Shown piece after piece: positions 1-7,971 of a DNA stretch of 32,541 nt. The notes beneath the pieces are model-generated. The model did no database searches. It was given only the letters and a program-made list of their open reading frames with translations, and was not told the origin of the DNA. Source of the DNA: Bacteroides sp. CAG:545 (GTDB taxonomy: Bacteria; Bacteroidota; Bacteroidia; Bacteroidales; UBA932). Where the stretch lies: positions 1 to 32,541 of the forward strand of contig HF995986.1 of the NCBI GenBank assembly GCA_000432515.1. Direction: 5' to 3'. Made by a program: the position numbers and the translations under genes. The stretch's first letter is position 1; every line of letters begins with the position of its first letter.

Positions 1-212
1 CCAGATGCGAACAGTAGACTGTAGACACATTTCCTCAGTGACAAAACATAAACCCGAAATAAACTCTCGGGCCGCGGACGAAATCGCTCTGGCGGGAGGT
101 GGCGTCAAGGAGCCAGCCGGCTTCAGAAACGACACCCAGATATGCCATGAAGAGCATCATAGCCAACATCACGACTTCAGAGAATGAAAAGGACAATGAA
201 GAGGTGTAGCCA

Positions 213-371
213 GACAGGCGGTCAACCACGGCGGACGTGGCCAGCCCACGGCCTCGGGAAGTGGGAGGTGCCTGCCGGATACAAGTTCTCGCGCGAGCGA
301 GGACGCAGGAGACGGTAGGAGGGCCGAACGAAGCAGCGCGGAGTGAGTTTCGCCGTGACTGACTGCCTGTC
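213..371 (+). ncRNA. Candidate structured RNA (or small inverted-repeat element), family not recognised
   Basis: The ends of this block are complementary over about 23 bases. Positions 213-224 pair with 360-371 (12 pairs, one G-U), then two mismatches, then 227-235 pair with 349-357 (9 pairs, one G-U). Inside, 271-277 can pair with 313-319. Positions 285-292 pair with 297-304 around a GCGA (GNRA-type) tetraloop at 293-296, and 245-249 can pair with 261-265. Several non-Watson-Crick positions are G-U when read on the plus strand, and the GNRA loop exists only on that strand, so plus is favoured. The two mismatches at 225-226/358-359 would instead be G-U on the minus strand, so orientation is not certain. 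I see none of the conserved core of RNase P RNA, tmRNA or SRP RNA. A MITE-like element with imperfect terminal inverted repeats is the main alternative; no target duplication is visible at its edges. Confidence 0.42.
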
Positions 372-412
372 GGCGTAAAATCACCGTCAATGCATTACAT
401 AGTTGCATAATT

Positions 413-460
413 GCAAAAGCCCCAGAATCGCCATTACAGCGCTCTGGGGCCTTTATATCT
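413..460. terminator. Bidirectional intrinsic terminator
   Basis: An 8-base-pair stem (419-426 with 443-450) has a GC-rich core and a 16-base loop that itself contains a CGC/GCG pair. A-rich sequence precedes it and T-rich sequence follows. It lies just past the stop of the minus-strand lipoprotein gene (489) and would end that operon. It could also end any plus-strand transcript coming from the structured block on the left. Confidence 0.6.
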
Positions 461-488
461 TAAAATCAAAGTGTCAAAGATGAGTTTT

Positions 489-941
489 TCATTGAGCATC
501 ACCGACATAGGACGTGGCAAACTCACCGAAATTCAGGGAAATCTTCAACTTGCCGGCAATAATTTTACCGGTGAGCGATGTCACGTTATATTTTGCATAA
601 GGCATTCCCATGGCTAGCGGAACGATGTCGTTGCCTGAAAGAATGATCACATTTTCGCGAATTTCACACTTGACTCCGGGAACAGTGACATCCAGAGAAA
701 CAGGCATCTGAGGAACGAACTTGACCTTGTTGAAGATGATGGTCGCCGTCCCGTCATCCTTTGGACTAACATTGACATTGACATTTTCGGAAACATTGTC
801 CTTGCCGTCGGCTACTACCGTCATGGTGCCGGAGTAAACGGTTTCGGTCGGAGTTTCGATGATTTTCACCGGTTCATTCTTGGAACAAGCGGCAGCAACT
901 GTTAAAGCGGCCGCAATCAAAAAAGCATTGAACAATTTCAT
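489..941 (-). CDS. Calycin-like small lipoprotein
   Basis: 150-residue lipoprotein. The signal peptide ends in a lipobox with Cys19 (VAAAC), followed by Ser-Lys-Asn-Glu. The mature part begins with a short Pro/Thr linker (residues 25-35), then a beta-rich domain with alternating short strands: YSGTMTVVADG, a Val/Asn-rich strand, an ATIIFNKVKFVP strand, and a final LTGKIIAGKLKISLNFG hairpin. This strand order and size resemble the calycin-like lipoprotein domain common in Bacteroidales; ligand and role are unknown. It is the last gene of a minus-strand unit, 32 bases after the TonB-dependent receptor stop, and is followed by a terminator hairpin. A surface partner of the receptor is a reasonable inference from context. 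Family assignment is by fold-like pattern only. Confidence 0.75.
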   Translation of the reverse strand: MKLFNAFLIAAALTVAAACSKNEPVKIIETPTETVYSGTMTVVADGKDNVSENVNVNVSPKDDGTATIIFNKVKFVPQMPVSLDVTVPGVKCEIRENVIILSGNDIVPLAMGMPYAKYNVTSLTGKIIAGKLKISLNFGEFATSYVGDAQ

Positions 942-973
942 AATGACTATATAATTAATTTATTTACACTTAC

Positions 974-3277
974 TTAAAAATCCAGAGCAATGCCGGCATT
1001 GAAGCGCCTCGGCTTGCCGGTCTGGAAAAACGAATTGCCTACAGACTTGAAATAGAACACGCTGTAGGAAGTATCAGTAATGTTTTCCCCGCGAACGAAA
1101 AACTGGACTTTGCGGAAAAACAGACTTGCGTCGAGACCTAAAAGAGAATACGGCGGCTGGACCAGGGTTCCGCTTTCGTTCCAGGAGATGGAGCCGTTCC
1201 AGAGAATGTCGGCAGACAACATCAGGGAGTTCAGGACCTTGGAATTGAAACCGAACCTGTACCCTGCCCTGGCATATAGTGAAGAAGACGGAGAATAGGG
1301 AATCCTGTTCCCGGAATAGTCTTCATGACCATCGTCATACGAGACGAAACGGGCATCCATGAAAGAGGCGGAGAGATTCACATTCAGGCCCTTCCATCTC
1401 CAGGAGAGCTCGGATTCCACGCCACGGCTCCTGGACTTGGCAGCATTGGCCATCATGCGACCGGTCCCCTTCCCATGCGGGAACACGGTAATCTGCTGAT
1501 TCCGGCAGCTGATATGGTATGCTGTCGCGGATGCGGTCAGAAAATGTCCGGCGGCATTGAATCCGAAACGCACTCCGGCCTCGTAATCCGTGCAGGACTC
1601 CGGCCTGTAGCTGGTGGAAGATGCCGGAATCTCCTCAGCAGCATCTAGATACACGCCAAGTTCAGACATCATTCCGTTCATCATGCGGTTCTGCAGGATG
1701 TCCGAAAAAATCTGGGTATTGAAGCCTCCGGATTTGTAGCCGCGAGAAACGGAGCCCGTCAGTTTCAGGTCAATGCCGCGATGCCGCATGGCTTCAGAGG
1801 CGGCATCGAACAGGACGGACGCTTTCGGAAGAATCTGGAAAAACGACATGTGCTCATTTCCACGGTAGCTTGTCGGGAAATCCTTGTACGAAGGCATTGG
1901 CGAAAGCTTGAAATGGATGTCCGAACTGGAGTCGTATGACATATGGTCGCCTTCATAATCCACACGGAGCCCGGCTGTAAAGAGCCATCTGGACAGACGG
2001 AAATATGACTCATGATAAGCGGCCATGTTGTAGCTCCAGAGAACGAAATCATTGGAAATCAAGAAATTGTCCTCCTCGATCATGAGCTTGCCGAACTCCT
2101 GCGGAATGTAGGCATTGGCATTGTCCAGAATGAGGGAACTGATGCCGTCGCGGAGAAATGTCACGGGAGCGCCCATGCCGTTGCGGCGGACGAATGCGAA
2201 AACGCCGCTTTGATGGTTCCACCAGGCCGGATGTATCTGCGGGCGCAGTACAACTTCCTGTGTTACAGATGCTTGCCGCTGCGTCTGGTTCAATGTGAAC
2301 ATCGACGCGGACGTGAAATCCTGATCCAGATCCATGGAATCGAACAACATCTGCAGACTGGTTACCGAACTCAGTTTCCATTTGTCCAAGTCGACATTGA
2401 CGCGCAGACCATCCATCACGAAAAGACGCTTGTATGCACTTCTGTCATTGTAATTTACAGGATAGAGCCAGCCTCCGGCCAATGCTTCCCCGCCTTGTGC
2501 CGCATCCGTGGCATCAGCCTTCCAGAGCCGGTAAGGATAGCCGCCCTGATCCGTATAAGACGCGTGTAAAGTATTGTCAATAAAAGTATTGCCACGTTTC
2601 TTCACATATCGGAGACGCACTGATGCGGCATCGGAAACATCACATTTGCTGCCTGAATATTCATTGGTATAAAATCCGTCAGAGTGGCCGTACATCACGG
2701 CTGCACCGACATTGTTCTTATACATGGAAGCATTGACCCTCAACGAATTGGCGCTGCCGTATTCGACATTGGCCCTTACTCCCTGCCAGACTGTCGGGGA
2801 CAATGTTTCCACAGCCATGACCCCGAGCATGGCATTGCGTCCGTAGAGCGTCCCTTGTGGACCGCGGAGCATGTCGATCCGCCGGATGTCCATGAATGAA
2901 AAATCATAAGAGTTCTTGTCCAGGACAGGCACATCGTCTATATACAGGCCGATTACGGGATTTTCCATCCTGGAGCCGATTCCACGCACATATATAGTAG
3001 ATGTCATCGATGAGCCGTAATCAGGCATCGTGAGCCCGGGGACAATGCCTGCCAAATCTTTGGGAGAGGCAAGTCCTGCCGCCTCTATCTCCTTCATAGC
3101 CAAGGAGGTAACCGGGACGGCAATCTCGTTTTTCGTCAATGTTTGTTTCAATGACGAGGATATGACCGCGCCCGTCAATGTATCTTTCACGGCAGGTGTC
3201 GCCGACAACAGCACCACCGCCACAACAAAATTAATCATAGCGGCGGCAAAAGTACTAGATACAATGATTTCCGTCAT
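974..3277 (-). CDS. TonB-dependent outer membrane receptor
   Basis: Up to 767 residues. The plug domain is clear: SSLKQ near residue 42, the IYVRGIGSRMENPVIGLYIDDVP stretch around 93-115, and the LRGPQGTLYGRNA motif near 138-150. A long beta-barrel follows and ends in a terminal Phe (GIALDF), as expected for an outer membrane barrel. It imports an unknown ligand using TonB energy. Unlike SusC it has no carboxypeptidase-regulatory-like domain before the plug. The N terminus is uncertain: the first ATG is at 3277, but the internal ATG at 3238 gives a shorter leader ending SATPA. Neither leader has a basic residue before the hydrophobic core, which is unusual. It lies 29 bases after the AraC-type regulator stop and is probably co-transcribed with it. 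Confidence 0.9.
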   Translation of the reverse strand: MTEIIVSSTFAAAMINFVVAVVLLSATPAVKDTLTGAVISSSLKQTLTKNEIAVPVTSLAMKEIEAAGLASPKDLAGIVPGLTMPDYGSSMTSTIYVRGIGSRMENPVIGLYIDDVPVLDKNSYDFSFMDIRRIDMLRGPQGTLYGRNAMLGVMAVETLSPTVWQGVRANVEYGSANSLRVNASMYKNNVGAAVMYGHSDGFYTNEYSGSKCDVSDAASVRLRYVKKRGNTFIDNTLHASYTDQGGYPYRLWKADATDAAQGGEALAGGWLYPVNYNDRSAYKRLFVMDGLRVNVDLDKWKLSSVTSLQMLFDSMDLDQDFTSASMFTLNQTQRQASVTQEVVLRPQIHPAWWNHQSGVFAFVRRNGMGAPVTFLRDGISSLILDNANAYIPQEFGKLMIEEDNFLISNDFVLWSYNMAAYHESYFRLSRWLFTAGLRVDYEGDHMSYDSSSDIHFKLSPMPSYKDFPTSYRGNEHMSFFQILPKASVLFDAASEAMRHRGIDLKLTGSVSRGYKSGGFNTQIFSDILQNRMMNGMMSELGVYLDAAEEIPASSTSYRPESCTDYEAGVRFGFNAAGHFLTASATAYHISCRNQQITVFPHGKGTGRMMANAAKSRSRGVESELSWRWKGLNVNLSASFMDARFVSYDDGHEDYSGNRIPYSPSSSLYARAGYRFGFNSKVLNSLMLSADILWNGSISWNESGTLVQPPYSLLGLDASLFFRKVQFFVRGENITDTSYSVFYFKSVGNSFFQTGKPRRFNAGIALDF

Positions 3278-3306
3278 TGCACTATTCGCACATCCGAAAG
3301 GACGAT

Positions 3307-4071
3307 TTATACCATTTTTTCGCGGAAAGCGGAAGGAGAGATGCCGGTCATCTTGCGGAAAAACCGGGAGAAATATGATGCTTCGGAGAAACAGAGACGT
3401 TCAGCGATTTCCGACATTGGCATTGACTTGTCGCAGAGAAGCTCGCGGGCGAGGGCCAGACGGGCATTGTCAATCCACTCTCCTGCGCTTTTTCCGGTTT
3501 CGGCCTTGACGGTGCGGTTGAGATGGCTTGGAGTGACGCCCAGAAGCGAGGCGTAACCTGCGACATTGGTGAAGGGCTGCGAGACGTCGAAGACTTTTTC
3601 TAGGTAAGACGAGCATAGCCTGGAAGCAGCAGACCCGCCCGGAGTCGGAAGGAGCTCGTCGAACTGGCTGAGTATCACCTCCATCAGGCTTCTGACGATG
3701 GCAACATGGCCAGCATGACGCATGAGACGGATCATGAGCTCATCGTAGAAAAGTTTGTCTTCCACGGGGATTGAAAGAACCGACGGTTCCTTCATGCGAA
3801 GCACCGAATGTCCGGCATTGCGAAGCAACCCGGTAGAGAACGCGCCCATGTAGCCTATCGTGTCCTTGAAATACTTCACGGAATAGTGAACAGACGGAGG
3901 TATCAGGGCGAAATCGCTGGCTTTCAACAGATAAGGGCGTCTGTCAATATCTATGAGCACTTCTCCTGAAAGGAGATATACATACGACCAATCGTCACGG
4001 GCAATCGAGTGCATCGGATGTGCAGTCACTTGCCCGGCAGCATTGAGAGGACGTATTACGAAGAGACTCAT
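3307..4071 (-). CDS. AraC-family transcriptional regulator
   Basis: 254 residues. Residues 1-110 form a cupin-like ligand-sensing half (HPMHSIARDDWSYVYLLSGEV, then FALIPPSVHYSVKYF). The C-terminal ~100 residues form two helix-turn-helix motifs: YASLLGVTPSHLNRTVKAETG, then MSEIAERLCFSEASYFSRFFRKMTG ending in SPSAFR, the AraC signature. It is cytoplasmic and DNA binding. It is transcribed away from the TolC/HlyD/permease cluster, with 169 bases between the two start codons, and runs into the TonB-dependent receptor gene. This position suggests that it controls both the receptor operon and the exporter in response to a small molecule; the effector is not deducible. A TAAATTTG-like box at 4079-4086 is too close to the start codon to be a convincing promoter. 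Confidence 0.92.
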   Translation of the reverse strand: MSLFVIRPLNAAGQVTAHPMHSIARDDWSYVYLLSGEVLIDIDRRPYLLKASDFALIPPSVHYSVKYFKDTIGYMGAFSTGLLRNAGHSVLRMKEPSVLSIPVEDKLFYDELMIRLMRHAGHVAIVRSLMEVILSQFDELLPTPGGSAASRLCSSYLEKVFDVSQPFTNVAGYASLLGVTPSHLNRTVKAETGKSAGEWIDNARLALARELLCDKSMPMSEIAERLCFSEASYFSRFFRKMTGISPSAFREKMV

Positions 4072-4179
4072 AATTCCGCAAATTTACTCACTTTTTGCAA
4101 AAAATCGTTTTTTTTCGACCAAAATAACAATATCTAAGCGAAATTTAACCAAAAACTGTACTATTTGGCAACCTTTTTG

Positions 4180-4187
4180 TATCTTTG
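4180..4187 (+). promoter_or_regulatory. Bacteroidetes -7 promoter box for the exporter operon
   Basis: TATCTTTG fits the TAnnTTTG consensus of the primary sigma factor of Bacteroides. It lies 53 bases before the tolC-like start codon at 4241, giving a leader of roughly 45 bases. A TTTG at 4164-4167 is nearer (12 bases) than the usual ~19-21, so the -33 box is not convincing. The intergenic region is AT-rich and shared with the divergent AraC-type gene. Confidence 0.45.
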
Positions 4188-4240
4188 CCCCGACGTTTGA
4201 ACAGACAAAACAGACATTGAAAATAAGAAATTATAAAGAT

Positions 4241-5767
4241 ATGAACAGACAACGACTTAGACTCGGACTCATCACAGCGGCAGCGCTTCTGCCTCTGGGC
4301 ATGATGGGACAGGAAACACTGACATTAGAACAGTGCCGGGAAATGGCTTTGCAGAACAACAAGAGCATCGAACAGGCCAAGACCCGTGTGGAAATGGCCG
4401 GCTACGACAGGAAAATCGCAAGGGCGAACTACTTTCCGAACATCAGCGCTACCGGCGCATATATGTATAATGAGAAGAACCTCGCACTGATAAGTGACGA
4501 AATGTCAGGTAAACTGACAGGTGCCGGCGCAGCTCTCCAGGGCGCCGTCAGCGAGAAGGTCACCAATGTCATTGAGGCATTGAACAAGATTCCGGGAGGC
4601 TCTGACATCATAAGCAGCGAGATGGGACAAGCCATTCTCGGTGCGCTCCAGAAAGGCGAGATCAGTTCAGCCATCACCAAAATAGGCACTGAAATCGACG
4701 ACGCCTTCCACCTGGACATCCATAACGTGTTCGCAGGTATGGTTTCACTCCAGCAGCCGGTATTCATGGGCGGCAAGATTGTCAATGCCAACAAGATGGC
4801 AAAATTGGCGGAAGACCTGTCCAAGGCCAAATACGACAAGGAGTATCAGGATTTGCTGACCACCGTGGACCAGGCTTACTGGCAGGTAGTCTCCGTTTCC
4901 AACAAGAAGAGAATGGCCGAGAACTATGCCGACCTTCTCGAGAAGATGGAGCACGATGTGACCATTTCTGTCAATGAGGGTGTAGCGACCGAGTCTGACG
5001 CATTGTCGATAAAGGTCAAGGCCAATGAAGCAAACATGCTCAAGACCAAGGCCACCAACGGGCTCGTGCTCGCCAAGATGCTGCTCTGCAAGGAGATAGG
5101 CATTGACCTGAATTCTGAAATCTCCCTCGCTGACGAGGAACTGAGCGCCGTTCCTGTACCTCAGCTGACTGCCCAGAAGGATCTGGAACAGATCTACGAA
5201 GACAGGCCTGAGACAAGGAGCCTGGGACTTGCCACTCAGATTTATGATGCGAAAGTGAAGATTGCACGCGCGGACATGATGCCTAAAGTGGCATTGACAG
5301 CGAACTATATAGTAAGCAATCCGAATCTCTACAACGGATTCCAGAACAAGTTCGGCGGCATGTTCAATGTTGGCGCCATGATCAACATCCCTATTTTCCA
5401 CGGAACTGAGGCACTGCAGAAAACACGCAAGGCAAAGGCTGAGGCGACATTGTTCAGAAGCCAGTTGGAGGAAGCAAAAGAACTTATCAATCTGCAAGTT
5501 ACACAGTTACGCAAGCAGCAGAACGAGGCGCTGGACAAACTCGACATGGCTGAGAGCAACCTCAAGAGCGCTGAAGAGAATCTCCGTACCGCATCCATCG
5601 GTTTCGAGGCCGGAGTCGTGACTGCCAATGTGGCTCTCGCCGCACACACGGCATGGCTCAAGGCGCAGTCAGAGTACATTGACGCAGGCATTGAACTTCA
5701 GATGAACTATGTGAACCTCCAGAAGGCAGAGGGCAATTATAAATCAGATATCGATTCAGAAAAATAA
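4241..5767 (+). CDS. TolC-family outer membrane efflux protein
   Basis: 508 residues from ATG 4241. I chose this start because the signal peptide MNRQRLRLGLITAAALLPLG begins there; the open frame further upstream is AT-rich and overlaps the divergent gene. After cleavage the mature protein starts near QETLTLEQCREMALQNN, the usual first helix of TolC proteins. Two long helical repeats follow, each with the LxxNxxL/AxxxY-type periodicity, and the second ends near ELQMNYVNLQKAEG. Residues ~75-165 hold an insertion rich in Gly, Ala and Ile. The protein forms the trimeric outer membrane exit duct of a tripartite exporter. The next gene, the HlyD-type adaptor, starts 15 bases downstream, and the two permease genes follow in the same unit. 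Confidence 0.92.
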   Translation: MNRQRLRLGLITAAALLPLGMMGQETLTLEQCREMALQNNKSIEQAKTRVEMAGYDRKIARANYFPNISATGAYMYNEKNLALISDEMSGKLTGAGAALQGAVSEKVTNVIEALNKIPGGSDIISSEMGQAILGALQKGEISSAITKIGTEIDDAFHLDIHNVFAGMVSLQQPVFMGGKIVNANKMAKLAEDLSKAKYDKEYQDLLTTVDQAYWQVVSVSNKKRMAENYADLLEKMEHDVTISVNEGVATESDALSIKVKANEANMLKTKATNGLVLAKMLLCKEIGIDLNSEISLADEELSAVPVPQLTAQKDLEQIYEDRPETRSLGLATQIYDAKVKIARADMMPKVALTANYIVSNPNLYNGFQNKFGGMFNVGAMINIPIFHGTEALQKTRKAKAEATLFRSQLEEAKELINLQVTQLRKQQNEALDKLDMAESNLKSAEENLRTASIGFEAGVVTANVALAAHTAWLKAQSEYIDAGIELQMNYVNLQKAEGNYKSDIDSEK

Positions 5768-5782
5768 AAACATAAAAATACT

Positions 5783-6790
5783 ATGGGACAGACTAAGAAA
5801 TCTTACAACCTTGTAATAGGTGTTGTAGCGCTGCTTGTCATTATTATGGTTATAGCAGTGGTGGGATATTTCGTATCAAAGCCGAAACCGCTGGTTATCC
5901 AGGGCGAGGCTGAGGCTACAGAGTACAGAGTTTCCGGAAAGGTGCCGGGAAGAATCGAGGCGCTTTTCGTGAAAGAGGGCGAGATGGTGCACAAGGGAGA
6001 TACTGTCGTATTCATCGACTGCCCTGAGGTCCATGCCAAACTCGAGCAGGTTACTGCATTGAAGAACGCAGCCAAGGCTCAGCAGAACAAGGCCATCAAC
6101 GGAGCAAGGAAAGAGCAGATCACAGGCGCTTACGAACTCTGGCAGAAAGCTATCGTGGCGGAGAAGGTCATGAAGAAATCTTACGACAGAATCAAGAACC
6201 TCTATGACCAGAAAGTCGTTTCTGCACAGAAATATGACGAAGTGGAGGCTCAGTACAATGCTGCCGTAGCCACCACGAAGGCTGCCAAGAGCCAGTATGA
6301 CATGGCTGTCAATGGCGCACGCGCAGAGGACAAGGCTACAGCTGCCGCTCTTGTGGACCAGGCCAATGGTGCTCTCATGGAGGTCAATGCAGCTCTCGCT
6401 GAGCTTTACCTCACTTCTCCTGCATCCGGTATCATTTCCGCTACCTTCCCTAAAGTCGGCGAACTTGTAGGACAGGGCTCACCTATCATGACCATCACCG
6501 ACCTCGATGACATGTGGTTCACTTTCAATGTAAGAGAGGACTATCTCCACGGTCTGAAACAGGGCGACAAGGTAACCGTAAGCGTTCCTGCTCTTGATGA
6601 CAAGGAGTGCACCGCTACCGTGACCTACATCGCTGTCCGTGAGTCCTATGCCACATGGAAAGCCACCAAGGAGACAGGCATGTACGATGCCAAGACATTT
6701 GAGGTGAGAGCTGTCCCTGACACTCCGCTTGAGGGCTTGCGTCCGGGAATGTCAGCAATCGTGAAAGACAGCAAAATTCTTAAGAAATAA
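5783..6790 (+). CDS. HlyD-family periplasmic adaptor (membrane fusion) protein
   Basis: 335 residues. One N-terminal transmembrane segment (about residues 10-31, VIGVVALLVIIMVIAVVGYF) anchors it in the inner membrane. A split biotinyl-lipoyl domain follows (VSGKVPGRIEALFVKEGEMVHKGD, residues ~48-75; second half TSPASGIISATFPKVGELVGQG near 213-235). Between them is an Ala/Lys/Glu-rich coiled coil of about 110 residues that contacts TolC. The C-terminal part (VREDYLHGLKQGDKVTVSVP to LRPGMSAIVK) is the beta-barrel typical of this family. It bridges the permeases and the TolC-like channel. Spacing is 15 bases after the TolC-like gene and 6 before the first permease, so translation is probably coupled. 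It resembles YbhG/YhiI-type adaptors of ABC-2 exporters. Confidence 0.93.
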   Translation: MGQTKKSYNLVIGVVALLVIIMVIAVVGYFVSKPKPLVIQGEAEATEYRVSGKVPGRIEALFVKEGEMVHKGDTVVFIDCPEVHAKLEQVTALKNAAKAQQNKAINGARKEQITGAYELWQKAIVAEKVMKKSYDRIKNLYDQKVVSAQKYDEVEAQYNAAVATTKAAKSQYDMAVNGARAEDKATAAALVDQANGALMEVNAALAELYLTSPASGIISATFPKVGELVGQGSPIMTITDLDDMWFTFNVREDYLHGLKQGDKVTVSVPALDDKECTATVTYIAVRESYATWKATKETGMYDAKTFEVRAVPDTPLEGLRPGMSAIVKDSKILKK

Positions 6791-6796
6791 TCAGTT

Positions 6797-7966
6797 ATGA
6801 GTTTTTGGCATAACATAGCCGCAGTAATCCGCCGTGAACTGAGGATAATGAGGAACAGACCGATTTATCTTCTCGGTTCAGTGGTGACTGTGGCCTTCTG
6901 CGCCATCTTCTTCCTGACCTTTCTGAAAGACGGACTGCCGCACGACCTGCCTGTAGGTATCGTGGACTATGACAACTCGACATTGTCCCGTAACTTCGCA
7001 AGGCAGCTGGACGCGACACAGCTCGGAAAGGTGATTAGATATGACACTTTCGCACAGGCGAGAGAGGACATGCAGAGCGGCAAGCTTACAGCGGTCTGCG
7101 TCATCCCTGAAGGCATGTATGCAGATGTACAGGCAAGCCGCCGGCCGACTTTCACATATTACCTGAACGGTCTTTATTTCGTCGGAGGAGCATTGTCCTA
7201 CAAGAACATCCTCACGATGATCAACCTTGCGGACGGCGCCGTCCAGAGAGAGGTGCTCAGGGCGAAAGGTGTCAATGAAGATGCTATCATGGGCAGAATC
7301 CGTCCAGTGGACGTGGATGTGCATCAGATCGGCAACCAGTACACCAACTACGGTTACTATCTGACCAACATCTTCCTGCCTGGCGTATTGGAGATGGCTA
7401 TAATCATCATCTTGATCTACTCATTGGGAGCAGAACTGAAATACGGCACATCCAGACATCTGCTGCAGACGGCCGGCGACTCCATGTTCACCGCGCTTCT
7501 CGGCAAGATCATAGTCTATACGACGCTGTTCTCGATACTGGGACTCATCCTTATACTGCTGATGTATGACTGGATGCATTTCCCGATAAACGGCTCGATA
7601 TGGAACATGTTCCTCGATATCCTGCTGCTGGTGCTTGCCAGCGAGGGAGTGGCGATATTCATCATCGGTATGCTGCCGATTCCGCGACTTGCACTGAGTA
7701 TCGGCGCCCTGTACAGCGTGCTTGCATTCTCAATGTCAGGCTTCACGCTGCCGGTAGAGGCGATGCCGCCATATATCCAGGGACTTGCAGAAGCGTTCCC
7801 GCTCAGGCATTACTTCCAGTTCTACTCACGTGAGGTCATCTTCGGAACAGGTTTCGCAGGATGGTATAAAGAGGTGATACACATGCTCATTTTCCTCTTC
7901 CTGCCGGTATTGGCCATCTGGAGACTCAAGAAGGCTTATATTTTACAGAATTTCCCTAAAAAATAG
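6797..7966 (+). CDS. ABC-2 type transporter permease
   Basis: 389 residues, inner membrane. One transmembrane helix near residues 22-42 (LLGSVVTVAFCAIFFLTFL) is followed by a soluble periplasmic domain of about 150 residues (VGIVDYDNSTLSRNFARQLD to FYLNG-type strands). Five C-terminal membrane segments follow, from VLEMAIIIILIYSLG to FLFLPVLAIWRLKKAY. This arrangement matches the ABC2_membrane_3 / YhhJ-YbhS family. The motif PLRHYFQFYSREVIFG before the last helix is typical. No Walker motifs are present, so it needs a separate ATPase, which is not in this cluster. It starts 6 bases after the HlyD-type gene and ends 5 bases before a second, paralogous permease, suggesting that the two form a heterodimer. 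Confidence 0.92.
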   Translation: MSFWHNIAAVIRRELRIMRNRPIYLLGSVVTVAFCAIFFLTFLKDGLPHDLPVGIVDYDNSTLSRNFARQLDATQLGKVIRYDTFAQAREDMQSGKLTAVCVIPEGMYADVQASRRPTFTYYLNGLYFVGGALSYKNILTMINLADGAVQREVLRAKGVNEDAIMGRIRPVDVDVHQIGNQYTNYGYYLTNIFLPGVLEMAIIIILIYSLGAELKYGTSRHLLQTAGDSMFTALLGKIIVYTTLFSILGLILILLMYDWMHFPINGSIWNMFLDILLLVLASEGVAIFIIGMLPIPRLALSIGALYSVLAFSMSGFTLPVEAMPPYIQGLAEAFPLRHYFQFYSREVIFGTGFAGWYKEVIHMLIFLFLPVLAIWRLKKAYILQNFPKK

Positions 7967-7971
7967 TCGAT

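Noticed and set aside
35..229. Minus-strand frame of ~64 codons with a hydrophobic stretch at the left edge
   Set aside because: GTG start inside the folded block, no recognisable domain, no neighbour context; the internal ATG leaves only about 44 residues. Cannot be supported as a gene.
213..371. RNase P RNA, tmRNA or SRP RNA
   Set aside because: The conserved cores of these RNAs (for example GAGGAAAGUCC of RNase P, the tRNA-like end of tmRNA) are absent on both strands.
169..408. Minus-strand frame of 79 codons over the structured block
   Set aside because: Composition is Pro/Leu/Arg-rich, as expected from chance reading of a GC-rich folded region; no family resemblance.
2012..2569. Plus-strand frame of 185 codons inside the TonB-dependent receptor gene
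   Set aside because: Antisense shadow; no domain, no start context, and the barrel-coding frame is complete through it.
4079..4086. TAAATTTG-like promoter box for the AraC-type gene
   Set aside because: It would start transcription at or next to the ATG, and no -33 box is at the right distance.
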